Assembly: GCA_040793985.1 (NCBI GenBank)
Contig: JBFNJI010000018.1
Location: 1-64,000, forward strand
DNA length: 64,000 bases
Direction of reading: 5' to 3'
Source: Thiodiazotropha sp040793985
GTDB lineage: Bacteria > Pseudomonadota > Gammaproteobacteria > Chromatiales > Chromatiaceae
Shown: piece after piece, positions 15,419-23,017 of the stretch
Numbering within the stretch: the first letter of the stretch is position 1
Layout of the letters: each line of letters starts with the position of its first letter
Notes under the pieces: generated by a model
What the model was told of the DNA's origin: nothing
The model's database searches: none
Seen by the model: the letters and a program-made list of their open reading frames with translations, nothing else
Made by a program: the position numbers and the translations under genes

Positions 15419-16140
15419 CCCAGTCGCTGTTCATCTCCGATCTGCACCTGTCTGTCGAACAGATGGACAGGGTGCGGTTGTTCCTGCGTTTCCTCAGCGA
15501 CCGGGCCCCAGGAGCTGATCATCTCTATATCCTCGGCGACCTGTTCGATGCCTGGATCGGTGACGACTATAGCGACCCACCCATACCCGATATCAAACTG
15601 GCGTTGCATCAACTCAGCCTGACCGGAACCCGGTTATGGCTGATGCATGGCAACAGGGACTTTCTCATCGGCGACGACTTCTGCCGGGAGACCGGGGCGA
15701 CACTTCTTCGCGACCCTACCCTGGTGGACCTTTACGGTACACCGACACTGCTGATGCATGGCGATCTTCTCTGCAGCGACGATGAGGCCTACCAACAGTT
15801 TCGCCGGGAAATTCGCAATCCTGACAGTATAAAAGGCTTTCTTTCCCATTCGATAGCGCAACGCATGGTCCTGGCACAGCGATATCGCGCAGAGAGCGGC
15901 GAGGCCAAGTCGCTGAAGCCGGAGTCGATCATGGATGTCAATCGAGAGACTGTAGAATCCTATATCATCGAACAGGGCGCAGAACGCCTGATCCATGGCC
16001 ATACCCATCGCCCCGCGGACCATAGGATTGAACTCGACGGCAAACCGGTCTATCGCCATGTATTGGCGGAGTGGCATCAGGATCATGGCGAGCTGCTATG
16101 CGTTACCCCCCGGGGATTCGACCGAGAGCGGTTCGTCTAG
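15415..16140 (+). CDS. lpxH: UDP-2,3-diacylglucosamine hydrolase
   Basis: 241 aa calcineurin-like metallophosphoesterase making lipid X in lipid A synthesis at the inner membrane. Metal-site motifs in order: FISDLHL (Asp9, His11), LGDLFDAWIGDD, HGNRDFLIG, HGDLLCSDD and HGHTHRP. Start is GTG inside the ppiB stop (GTGA), so it is translationally coupled. Confidence 0.97.
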   Translation: MTQSLFISDLHLSVEQMDRVRLFLRFLSDRAPGADHLYILGDLFDAWIGDDYSDPPIPDIKLALHQLSLTGTRLWLMHGNRDFLIGDDFCRETGATLLRDPTLVDLYGTPTLLMHGDLLCSDDEAYQQFRREIRNPDSIKGFLSHSIAQRMVLAQRYRAESGEAKSLKPESIMDVNRETVESYIIEQGAERLIHGHTHRPADHRIELDGKPVYRHVLAEWHQDHGELLCVTPRGFDRERFV

Positions 16141-16166
16141 GGGCCTGATCCCACGCCCGTCCGGCA

Positions 16167-16889
16167 TCACTCCAGTTGTGACAAGGGTACCTGTTGATAA
16201 CCCTTCGGCAGTTGAAACTGTTCGGAACCGACCCGCTTCTCAGTGGAATAATCGAGCAGGCTCTGTTGATATCCCCGCTGATCCCAGACACGAATGGGGA
16301 GCCCCTTCTCCAGCAGCAGCGTCGGGGCGAAGACATGCAGCACGTCATCGCAGGGATCACGGTATTCGGCAGGGATCGCATCCAGCCCCAGATAGTGTTG
16401 ATTGGCAAGCAACAGCAGATAGTCCCGGTAGAGAGCCAGCTGTTCCGTCATCAATCCCGGCGCCAGGATCGCTTCGCGGCAGAGCGCGCCATTCACAGTG
16501 AGTCGCCAGTGCTGTGGCTTGCTGCCGCCGATTTCGGGCGGGTCCGTATCGTCTATCCTGTCAAGCCTGAACTTGATATGCCCGGGGACCTGCTGAGGTT
16601 CCGGTTTGGGTTGAATGACCAGAATCGTCTTCTCATCAGGGGTTACGCTATAGATGGTTCCCGAATCGTTACGGTAGAGGATGTAGCCACCCGCCTGATC
16701 CTGCTGCTCGATGCGCAGCATGTCCTGGGTAAACAGCAGCCGATTCACCGCCTCATCACCGCCTGCCTCGCGCACGCCATAGAGCAGGAAACCTGCCCCG
16801 CTATCACCCGCCACCGATCCCGCCCCCGGCAAGAGCAGCGATACAATCGCCATACAGATGAAACAGGTTTTTTTCAGTTCCCCGCGCAT
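16167..16889 (-). CDS. Secreted protein of unknown function
   Basis: 240 aa with an N-terminal signal peptide (MRGELKKTCFICMAIVSLLLPGAGS..., cut near residue 27). The body is beta-rich with one notable stretch, YILYRNDSGTIYSVTPDEK, of the kind seen in proteins that test an oxidised or salt-bridge state. I do not recognise the family. The start overlaps the end of the upstream ferritin-like gene by 16 bp, so the two are probably one operon. Confidence 0.7.
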   Translation of the reverse strand: MRGELKKTCFICMAIVSLLLPGAGSVAGDSGAGFLLYGVREAGGDEAVNRLLFTQDMLRIEQQDQAGGYILYRNDSGTIYSVTPDEKTILVIQPKPEPQQVPGHIKFRLDRIDDTDPPEIGGSKPQHWRLTVNGALCREAILAPGLMTEQLALYRDYLLLLANQHYLGLDAIPAEYRDPCDDVLHVFAPTLLLEKGLPIRVWDQRGYQQSLLDYSTEKRVGSEQFQLPKGYQQVPLSQLE

Positions 16890-17689
16890 AGTGCCTCCAG
16901 ACGGCTCAACTCCCGATTGCTGAAGCCCGCTTCGCGTCTTGCCTGTAGATGCAAGGGACAGCGAATCCCGCCATTGAGGAAGTTCTCCAGGAGATCGAAA
17001 TAGGTCTGCTCCGGGTCGAGCCCCCGATGTTGGCAGAGGTAGTGAAACCACCGGCTGCCGAACTGAACATGCCCCACCTCTTCGCGCAGGATAATCTTTA
17101 GCACCTCGACCGTCTCGTCGTCACCGATGGCCTGGAAGCGGCGTATGATGCCCGGGGTCACGTCCAAGCCCCTGGCCTCGAGCATACGCGGCACCAGGGC
17201 CATTCGCACCAGGGGATCGTGGGCCGTTCTCTGCGCCATCTCCCAGAGACCGTTGTGGGCCGGGAAATCACCATAATCGGCACCACCGGCCTGTAGCCGT
17301 TCCCTTAGCAGGCGAAAGTGGTAGACCTCTTCCCGCGCCACTTGAACCCAGTCGTCGTAATAGGATTCCGGCATATCGGGAAAGCGCATCACCGCATCCC
17401 AGGCGAGGTTGATGGCATTGAACTCTATATGGGCGATAGCGTGAATCAAGGCCAGGCGACCCTTCTCGTTGCCCAGGCTTCGCCTTGGCAATCGGCTCGG
17501 ATGAACCAGCTGCGGCCGTTGCGGACGCCCCGCCTGGGTTATCCCGTCGCAGGCTGTCCACTGTTTCGCAACCAGAGTACCCCCCACCCGGGCATCCGCA
17601 GTGGCATCGGTGAGTTGCAGTTTTTCATCCAAGGTTGCAGAGAGCAGGCAGCGCCTCGCCGCCTGATACAGTGACTGCTCCACACCCAT
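16874..17689 (-). CDS. DUF455-family ferritin-like protein
   Basis: 271 aa, largely helical, with the two Glu/His pairs of a di-iron four-helix bundle: IAHIEFNAINLAWD and VAREEVYHFRLL in the first half, ILREEVGHVQFGSRWF in the second. This fits the DUF455 ferritin-like group, whose reaction is not established. Start at 17689 (MGVEQSL) follows GGGGGGTGAA; the longer frame to 17875 has no such site. Downstream is the secreted unknown at 16167. Confidence 0.82.
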   Translation of the reverse strand: MGVEQSLYQAARRCLLSATLDEKLQLTDATADARVGGTLVAKQWTACDGITQAGRPQRPQLVHPSRLPRRSLGNEKGRLALIHAIAHIEFNAINLAWDAVMRFPDMPESYYDDWVQVAREEVYHFRLLRERLQAGGADYGDFPAHNGLWEMAQRTAHDPLVRMALVPRMLEARGLDVTPGIIRRFQAIGDDETVEVLKIILREEVGHVQFGSRWFHYLCQHRGLDPEQTYFDLLENFLNGGIRCPLHLQARREAGFSNRELSRLEALCAGN

Positions 17690-18099
17690 TTCACCCCCCA
17701 ATGCTTGATTGACAAACCTACCCGGAAAAAGCCGGCCCTCTCCCCCCCGTATATCAATACTGGATGGACCCTGCAACAGCTTCCCCGTCCGCTCCCCATG
17801 TTTCCGGGAGATGTTCGATCTGCCGCAGAGGGGTGGTCCAGCTCCGTTCTCTATCCCAGAGCCGGCACTCGCCATGCCTCAATGATGTTGCAAAAATTGA
17901 CAGGATTTATGGCGAGGTCCATTAGGCTGGGTTACACTGTTGCAGCTGAAAGAAGTGAGCTCGAAGTGGCAAATCATTGCAAGTAATTGATTTAGTAGCG
18001 GAATAAGAATCAAGTAACAATTACTGCGGAAGCGGCGGTCGCCACCCTTTTCGCCAACTGAATAATGACTCTGCAATCCGCCCTTGACCTCACCGCATT
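17690..18099. promoter_or_regulatory. Divergent intergenic region before the MotA-like gene
   Basis: 410 bp. A TTGACA hexamer (17897-17902) has no convincing -10 at 16-18 bp. No repeat, RNA gene or small protein was recognised. Confidence 0.25.
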
Positions 18100-19071
18100 T
18101 TGCATCTGAAAACGAATTTCCTTATCCCTGGGAGCAGAGCGTTGGGAAGCATACAGTTACGTCGAAACTTCAGCCGTAACATCCTCATACGGATGATACT
18201 ACTGTCCGCTGTGATCGCGGCACTCATTGCCTGGAAATATGAATTTATCAATGATGTCTATTTCCGCAATCAACTTACCAGCACCGGCCTGATCATCAAC
18301 GGCACCATTGTCGGCCTGTTTGCCATCGGCGTTCTGCGCATGATTACCATCTTCCTCCACTATATGGGGGAAGAGAACGCCTTGATCCGGTTTCTGCGCA
18401 ATCTACGGGAAGGCGAGCAGGATCCACTGATAAAGATCAACAAAAAAGCGATTATCGCCAACCGCTATCGCACCATGCTTGGCCTGCACAAGGCGAACTG
18501 CCCGATCAACCACGGTTCCCTGGCCTCCACCCTGGTCGCCAGTGAGAGCACTCGCAACAGCCTGCCGAAATTCATCAACAACATTCTCATTCTGACCGGT
18601 GTTTTCGGCACCATCGTCTCGCTCTCCATCGCCCTGATCGGCGCCTCCGATCAGCTTGCCACCTCGATCAATGTGGGCGGCATGGGTATGGTGGTTCACG
18701 GCATGTCCACCGCGCTGTCCACCACAATCACCGCGATCGTCTGCTTCATCTTTTTCGGCTATTTCAATATCAAGCTGGGCGATGTCCAGACCAATCTGCT
18801 CAGTGGGGTGGAGCAGGTTACCGTGAACGAGCTGATTCCAAGATTCCAGGTACAGACCGACAGCGCACTCTATGAATTCACCGGTCTGGTGCGCTCACTG
18901 CAGGAGCTGGTCAACCAGATGGAACAGTCGCAACAGACCTTCGAGTCTGTTGAACAACGGATCCTCGAGGTGCTGCAGGGCTATGAAGACAAGAGCGAAG
19001 CGCTGCACACCGACATCTCAGAGATCAATCATGTATTGAAACGTGGCTTCCGTCTGCATGAGGATGACTGA
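18100..19071 (+). CDS. MotA/TolQ/ExbB-like proton channel subunit
   Basis: Up to 323 aa. Four hydrophobic helices at about 29-47, 62-86, 158-182 and 200-222, with a cytoplasmic loop between the second and third. The third and fourth helices (LTGVFGTIVSLSIALIG and STALSTTITAIVCFIFFG) match the core of MotA/ExbB channels. A helical cytoplasmic tail of about 100 residues follows. Start is uncertain: TTG 18100 gives a basic N-terminal segment; ATG 18193 would start inside helix 1. Only 5 bp separate it from the MotB-like partner. Which machine it powers is not evident. Confidence 0.75.
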   Translation: MHLKTNFLIPGSRALGSIQLRRNFSRNILIRMILLSAVIAALIAWKYEFINDVYFRNQLTSTGLIINGTIVGLFAIGVLRMITIFLHYMGEENALIRFLRNLREGEQDPLIKINKKAIIANRYRTMLGLHKANCPINHGSLASTLVASESTRNSLPKFINNILILTGVFGTIVSLSIALIGASDQLATSINVGGMGMVVHGMSTALSTTITAIVCFIFFGYFNIKLGDVQTNLLSGVEQVTVNELIPRFQVQTDSALYEFTGLVRSLQELVNQMEQSQQTFESVEQRILEVLQGYEDKSEALHTDISEINHVLKRGFRLHEDD

Positions 19072-19076
19072 TCCCG

Positions 19077-20078
19077 ATGGATAACAACTTCATCGATCTT
19101 CGTCTCAACCAACAAGGCCATCAGGGTGAGGACAGCTTCTGGCCATCCTTCACCGATATCATGACCGTGATCGTCATGATATTCCTGCTGGCAATGGTGA
19201 TCCTGCTGCTGCGGAACATGGAGCTGCTTTCCCAGCTCAGGATGTCCATAGAGTCGGAACAGGAGGCCTTGGCGCTGGTCCGCACCACAGACGAAGAGAA
19301 CGAAACCCTGGAAGAGCGCCTGATCGCACGCGAGCACGAAATCACCATGCTGCGCATGCAGCTGATGCGTATGACCGAGCGCTCGGAGGAGCAGGAAGCG
19401 GCGATCTCAAGTCAGCGTTTCCAGATCACCAACCTCAGTCGCCAGCGGGACGAGCTCGAAAGCAAGAGTCAGCTGCTGACACAAGAGCGGGACAACCTGA
19501 CCTCCCAGGTGGCGCGATTGAACCAGGAAAGCAGCAGGCTGCAAGACCTGATCACCGAGTCCAACCGAAGTATCGAAAACCTGCGGGCCGACCTGGAGCA
19601 GGCCAATGCCCGGCAGATGGAGACCCAGCAAGATCTGGAACAGCTTCGCATCACCCTGAGCGAAAAGGACCGTGAGCTGCTGGCCGCCCTGAGCCGCAAC
19701 GAGGAGGCGGATCAGCAACTCGTCGACCTGAAACAGGACTTTTCAAAGCTGAAGATTCAATACAACAAGCTGTTGAGGCCGGCCCGCACCGCCAAGGGCA
19801 AAACCGTGGTGGAGGTGCGTTATACCAAGTCCGGAAAATACTTCCGCATCGACTATAAAGGACCGCAAGACCAGCGCTTCTCCTCGATATCCCGGAAAAA
19901 GCTCGAGCGGGAGATGAAGCGCTTGAAACAGGAAGATGATAGTCTTTACGTCAAGGTCATCATCCCGAAAAACAGCGGCCTCTCCTATAACGAAGCCTGG
20001 TCCTTCACCAACCATATGCATCAAAATTACGACTACTACTACCAGAAAGAGGCGGAACAGGAGCGAATAGTGGAGTAG
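19077..20078 (+). CDS. MotB-like single-span protein with long coiled coil
   Basis: 333 aa. The N terminus SFWPSFTDIMTVIVMIFLLA carries Asp27 in the place of the proton-binding Asp of MotB, TolR and ZorB. One membrane span (28-46) is followed by an unbroken coiled coil of about 190 residues (48-240) full of heptads with E, Q, R and L, then a basic/aromatic globular domain (GKYFRIDYKG, NSGLSYNEAWSF, and a YDYYYQK end). There is no OmpA-type peptidoglycan domain. Paired with the channel gene 5 bp upstream. I recognise the architecture but not a named system. Confidence 0.75.
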   Translation: MDNNFIDLRLNQQGHQGEDSFWPSFTDIMTVIVMIFLLAMVILLLRNMELLSQLRMSIESEQEALALVRTTDEENETLEERLIAREHEITMLRMQLMRMTERSEEQEAAISSQRFQITNLSRQRDELESKSQLLTQERDNLTSQVARLNQESSRLQDLITESNRSIENLRADLEQANARQMETQQDLEQLRITLSEKDRELLAALSRNEEADQQLVDLKQDFSKLKIQYNKLLRPARTAKGKTVVEVRYTKSGKYFRIDYKGPQDQRFSSISRKKLEREMKRLKQEDDSLYVKVIIPKNSGLSYNEAWSFTNHMHQNYDYYYQKEAEQERIVE

Positions 20079-20189
20079 GCAGGGCCGCAAACCCGAACCC
20101 GGGATCCGGCAATAAGGAATTTAATCGCTGGTGCAGAGTCAAAACTGGCATCGCCCGTGTCAGCACCCGTGAAGTGATGAGCTTAGCCA

Positions 20190-20726
20190 ATGTCCAGATG
20201 CAAGATGCCGATATCCCTGACCTTACTCGCACTGCTCCTGCTCGCGGGTTGTGCCTCTAAAGTACCCAAGGTAATAGGTACGCCCCCGGCCGGCGATATA
20301 CGGGTTGACGAGGTACAGCAGCACCAGCAACAGTTCACAAACTCACGGGTACGTTGGGGCGGGGATATCATCTCGGTGGAGAACCTGGCACAGGAGACCC
20401 GCATCGAGATACTCTCCCGGCAACTCAACGATGAGGGCAAACCCAAGAACAAGGGCCGCAGCATTGGCCGCTTCATCGCCCGCATAGCGGGCTACCTCGA
20501 GGCCGAGGAGTATCCGAAAAACAGGCAGATCACCATTACCGGCACCTTGCTTGAAGTGATGGAAAAAGCTGTCGGTGACTATCCCTACCCCTATCCCGTG
20601 GTCGAAGTAGAGGCCTACTACCTCTGGCCGGAAGAGAGGGTCTACCACCACCCCTACTACTACGACCCGTTCTACGATCCATTCTATTTCCCCTACTGGC
20701 GTAGATATCCTTACTACTACTGGTGA
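20190..20726 (+). CDS. Slp-family outer-membrane lipoprotein with Tyr-rich tail
   Basis: 178 aa. Lipobox LLAGC (Cys21), then the Slp core VRWGGDIISVENLAQETRIEIL, SIGRFIARIAGYLEAEEYP and ITITGTLLE. The last 40 residues are extraordinary for a lipoprotein: about half Tyr, Pro or His (YHHPYYYDPF and onwards). Slp proteins are induced in stationary phase in E. coli; their role is unclear. The stop overlaps the region of the next slp-like start, and tsaB lies beyond in convergent orientation, the same neighbourhood as E. coli yeaY-tsaB. Confidence 0.9.
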   Translation: MSRCKMPISLTLLALLLLAGCASKVPKVIGTPPAGDIRVDEVQQHQQQFTNSRVRWGGDIISVENLAQETRIEILSRQLNDEGKPKNKGRSIGRFIARIAGYLEAEEYPKNRQITITGTLLEVMEKAVGDYPYPYPVVEVEAYYLWPEERVYHHPYYYDPFYDPFYFPYWRRYPYYYW

Positions 20727-20731
20727 TCCCG

Positions 20732-21244
20732 ATGAGCCGCTGGCCTCTCATTTGCTTCACACTGTCACTCCTTCAGGCCTGCAGCAGTCAGCCGGTCGTT
20801 CCCGCTGCAGACCGCACCGTCACACCAGAACAGGCAGCCAGCTCCCAGCCTGCGCCTACAGACACACCGCTACAGTGGGGCGGTCTCATTACCGAAAGCC
20901 AAAACCTGCGGCAATCGACGGAGGTTCAGATTCTCGCCTTCCCGCTGAATGAGGATGGGCGCCCGGAGACGGAGAGCGCCTCTATCGGCCGCTTCATCGC
21001 CCGCCTGCCCGGATACCTGGAACTTGAGGAGTACGCGGTGGGCCGCAGGGTAACCGCTACGGGTCGATTCTCAGCGGTCCGCGAAGGAATGGTGGCGGAA
21101 AGCCGTTACTCTTTCCCGGTCCTGGTTTGCGATGAACTCACCCTCTGGCCTGAAGTCGGACCGCAGCGTAAACCCCGCATCCATTTCGGTTTTGGCGCCA
21201 GTTCAGGCGGAAGAGGTTATGGAAGCATCGGAATCAGTTTTTGA
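20732..21244 (+). CDS. Second Slp-family lipoprotein
   Basis: About 170 aa. Lipobox LLQACSS near residue 17, a Pro/Ala/Thr-rich linker, then LQWGGLITESQNLRQSTEVQIL and SIGRFIARLPGYLELEEYAVG, clearly paralogous to the preceding gene. The tail is Gly-rich rather than Tyr-rich. GTG 20723 and ATG 20732 are both possible; neither has a strong ribosome site, suggesting coupling to the first copy. Convergent with tsaB, one base apart. Confidence 0.88.
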   Translation: MSRWPLICFTLSLLQACSSQPVVPAADRTVTPEQAASSQPAPTDTPLQWGGLITESQNLRQSTEVQILAFPLNEDGRPETESASIGRFIARLPGYLELEEYAVGRRVTATGRFSAVREGMVAESRYSFPVLVCDELTLWPEVGPQRKPRIHFGFGASSGGRGYGSIGISF

Positions 21245-21245
21245 G

Positions 21246-21923
21246 TCACGCCTTCTCGGCAACCCGATTGCGTAGGTAGACGGGCAGCGCAAGCTCCGGG
21301 GCGACTGCCGCTCCCTGTTGAAAGTAGTCGGCAGCGAGAAGCGCAACATCCCTCGCGCTGCAATGGATATCGGACTTATACCCCAGCAAGGTCGTACCCA
21401 AACGCTGTTCAAGCTGTCTGGCGTATGCACCCCAACCCGAGCCGACACCGTACCATTCGCCCTCACCGGGAATCTCGACCTGCTCGGCACTGGCAACCTG
21501 CTCATCAATAACCGGCACCACAAGACCGTCATCTCCGATCCGATAACCGGCCCAGTAGAGCTCCCCCATCCTCGCATCGAATGCAGCCAACAGCCCGGGC
21601 TCACCCTTCTCCCTGTAGGCGCGCTGCGCCAGGGCGGCCAGTGTGGATACGGGTACGACTGGCAGGTCTGCCGCGAATGCCACACCCTGAATCACTCCCG
21701 CCGCGATGCGAACCCCGGTAAATGACCCGGGACCACGCCCAAATGCAACGGCATCCAGATCTGTGAGGCTCGTCTGTGCTTGAGCCAACACCTCATCCAT
21801 CATCTGCAGAATCAACTCGCTATGGCCACGGGGTTTCAACTCGTAGCGCAGATAGATATCCCCGTCATCAAAGAGAGCTGCTGAACAGGTCTCGGATGCG
21901 GTTTCGATGGCAATTAATTTCAC
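21246..21923 (-). CDS. tsaB: tRNA N6-threonylcarbamoyladenosine biosynthesis protein TsaB
   Basis: 225 aa. TsaB is the scaffold partner of TsaD in making t6A37 on ANN-decoding tRNAs. It has the ASKHA fold start ILAIETASETCSAAL-like (here KLIAIETASETCSAAL), FGRGPGSFTGVRIAAGVIQG, and DARMGELYWAGY. Length is normal. It is convergent with the Slp pair. Confidence 0.96.
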   Translation of the reverse strand: MKLIAIETASETCSAALFDDGDIYLRYELKPRGHSELILQMMDEVLAQAQTSLTDLDAVAFGRGPGSFTGVRIAAGVIQGVAFAADLPVVPVSTLAALAQRAYREKGEPGLLAAFDARMGELYWAGYRIGDDGLVVPVIDEQVASAEQVEIPGEGEWYGVGSGWGAYARQLEQRLGTTLLGYKSDIHCSARDVALLAADYFQQGAAVAPELALPVYLRNRVAEKA

Positions 21924-22187
21924 GGTTTCTACAAAGCCTTACAGGTAGGTGACGGGATTGCGGGGAAATTAGAAACAAAACTCCCAAATAACGCAGGGTT
22001 AAATTCTAACTCATTGAATTAATAGAATAATATTTATTCATCCAAGATGTCGGATCACTTTACACATATCTTCGACCGAAATATTACAAATTACTCTATC
22101 TATTTGTATTTAAAATAAAATACACAACTTGGCACAGTTACTGCTTCATATAAGGCAGCGTAGTATAGAAAGTCTAGAGGACTTGTA

Positions 22188-22967
22188 ATGAACACGAAAC
22201 ATGTAGTTACCAAAGCGGCTTTTGCAGCCTTGTTTGCCTGCAGCGCTGTTGCCAATGCAAGCATGATGACAATCGGTGATTCAGTTGATTTCAGCTTTGC
22301 ATCCAACGACATTGTCTATGATTGGGACGATGGTGTCGACAGTGCCGGGGACAACATTCGAACCGTGATCCGGGATGTACAGACGGTAAACCTCGACCGC
22401 TTTGATGCAAATCTCGGTGAGCTGCTGGATGTCAACATCTGGTTCACCACCGACTGGTCACTGACATCGAACGTCCACTCATACGATGAAAGGTCACGCG
22501 CCTGGACCGCATCCGGTGCTGGCAGGTCGATCTCCAAACAGGCGATTCGTCTCATCGATCCCAATTGGGAAGTCGAGCGAAATCGCGAGGTAGTGCGTTC
22601 AAACTGCAGAGGCACCGGCAGCTGCTACGATCGCACCAGCAGTTCTGGCACCTTCAATGATCTCTTCTTCGATTACAACAATGACGGCATCGGCGAATTC
22701 AGCCAGAGCGGTTTCCAGTTAAGCGACTTCATCGGCACAAACGATCTGGATTTCAGGATTGTTCGTACCCTGATCGCCGATCTCACCCGTTGCGGATACA
22801 GGGATTTCTGCTACCAGAGAAACAAAGAGAATGGCTGGAGCGGTACCATTTTCGTCAGCTATCTCTACGACGATGGTGTCAGTGTTCCCGAGCCCTCCAC
22901 GCTGGCGCTGCTTGGTCTGGGACTTCTGGGCATGGGAGCGAGCCGTTTGGGGCGCAAGAAAAGATAG
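22188..22967 (+). CDS. PEP-CTERM sorted extracellular protein
   Basis: 259 aa. Signal peptide (about 1-24, ACSAVANAS) and a C-terminal sorting signal: VPEPSTLALLGLGLLGMG followed by RLGRKKR (from residue 233), the PEP-CTERM/exosortase pattern. The body is acidic, Asn/Asp/Ser-rich, with a calcium-loop-like stretch DYNNDGIGE and two Cys pairs. The ribosome site AGAGGA precedes ATG. The upstream 260 bp is strikingly AT-rich. Exosortase itself is not in this window. Confidence 0.9.
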   Translation: MNTKHVVTKAAFAALFACSAVANASMMTIGDSVDFSFASNDIVYDWDDGVDSAGDNIRTVIRDVQTVNLDRFDANLGELLDVNIWFTTDWSLTSNVHSYDERSRAWTASGAGRSISKQAIRLIDPNWEVERNREVVRSNCRGTGSCYDRTSSSGTFNDLFFDYNNDGIGEFSQSGFQLSDFIGTNDLDFRIVRTLIADLTRCGYRDFCYQRNKENGWSGTIFVSYLYDDGVSVPEPSTLALLGLGLLGMGASRLGRKKR

Positions 22968-22988
22968 TTACATGCTTTCTTTGATCTA

Positions 22989-23017
22989 ACACGCCCACCT
23001 AGTGTGGGCGTTTTTTT
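22989..23017 (+). terminator. Rho-independent terminator
   Basis: ACGCCCAC/GTGGGCGT stem (22991-22998 with 23004-23011), five-base loop, T7 tract, 23 bp after the PEP-CTERM gene. It overlaps the stop of the convergent RND gene. Confidence 0.92.

Noticed and set aside
18100..20078. Zorya defence system
   Set aside because: A ZorAB-like core is present, but no ZorC, ZorD or ZorE genes and no OmpA domain; neighbours are lipoprotein genes.
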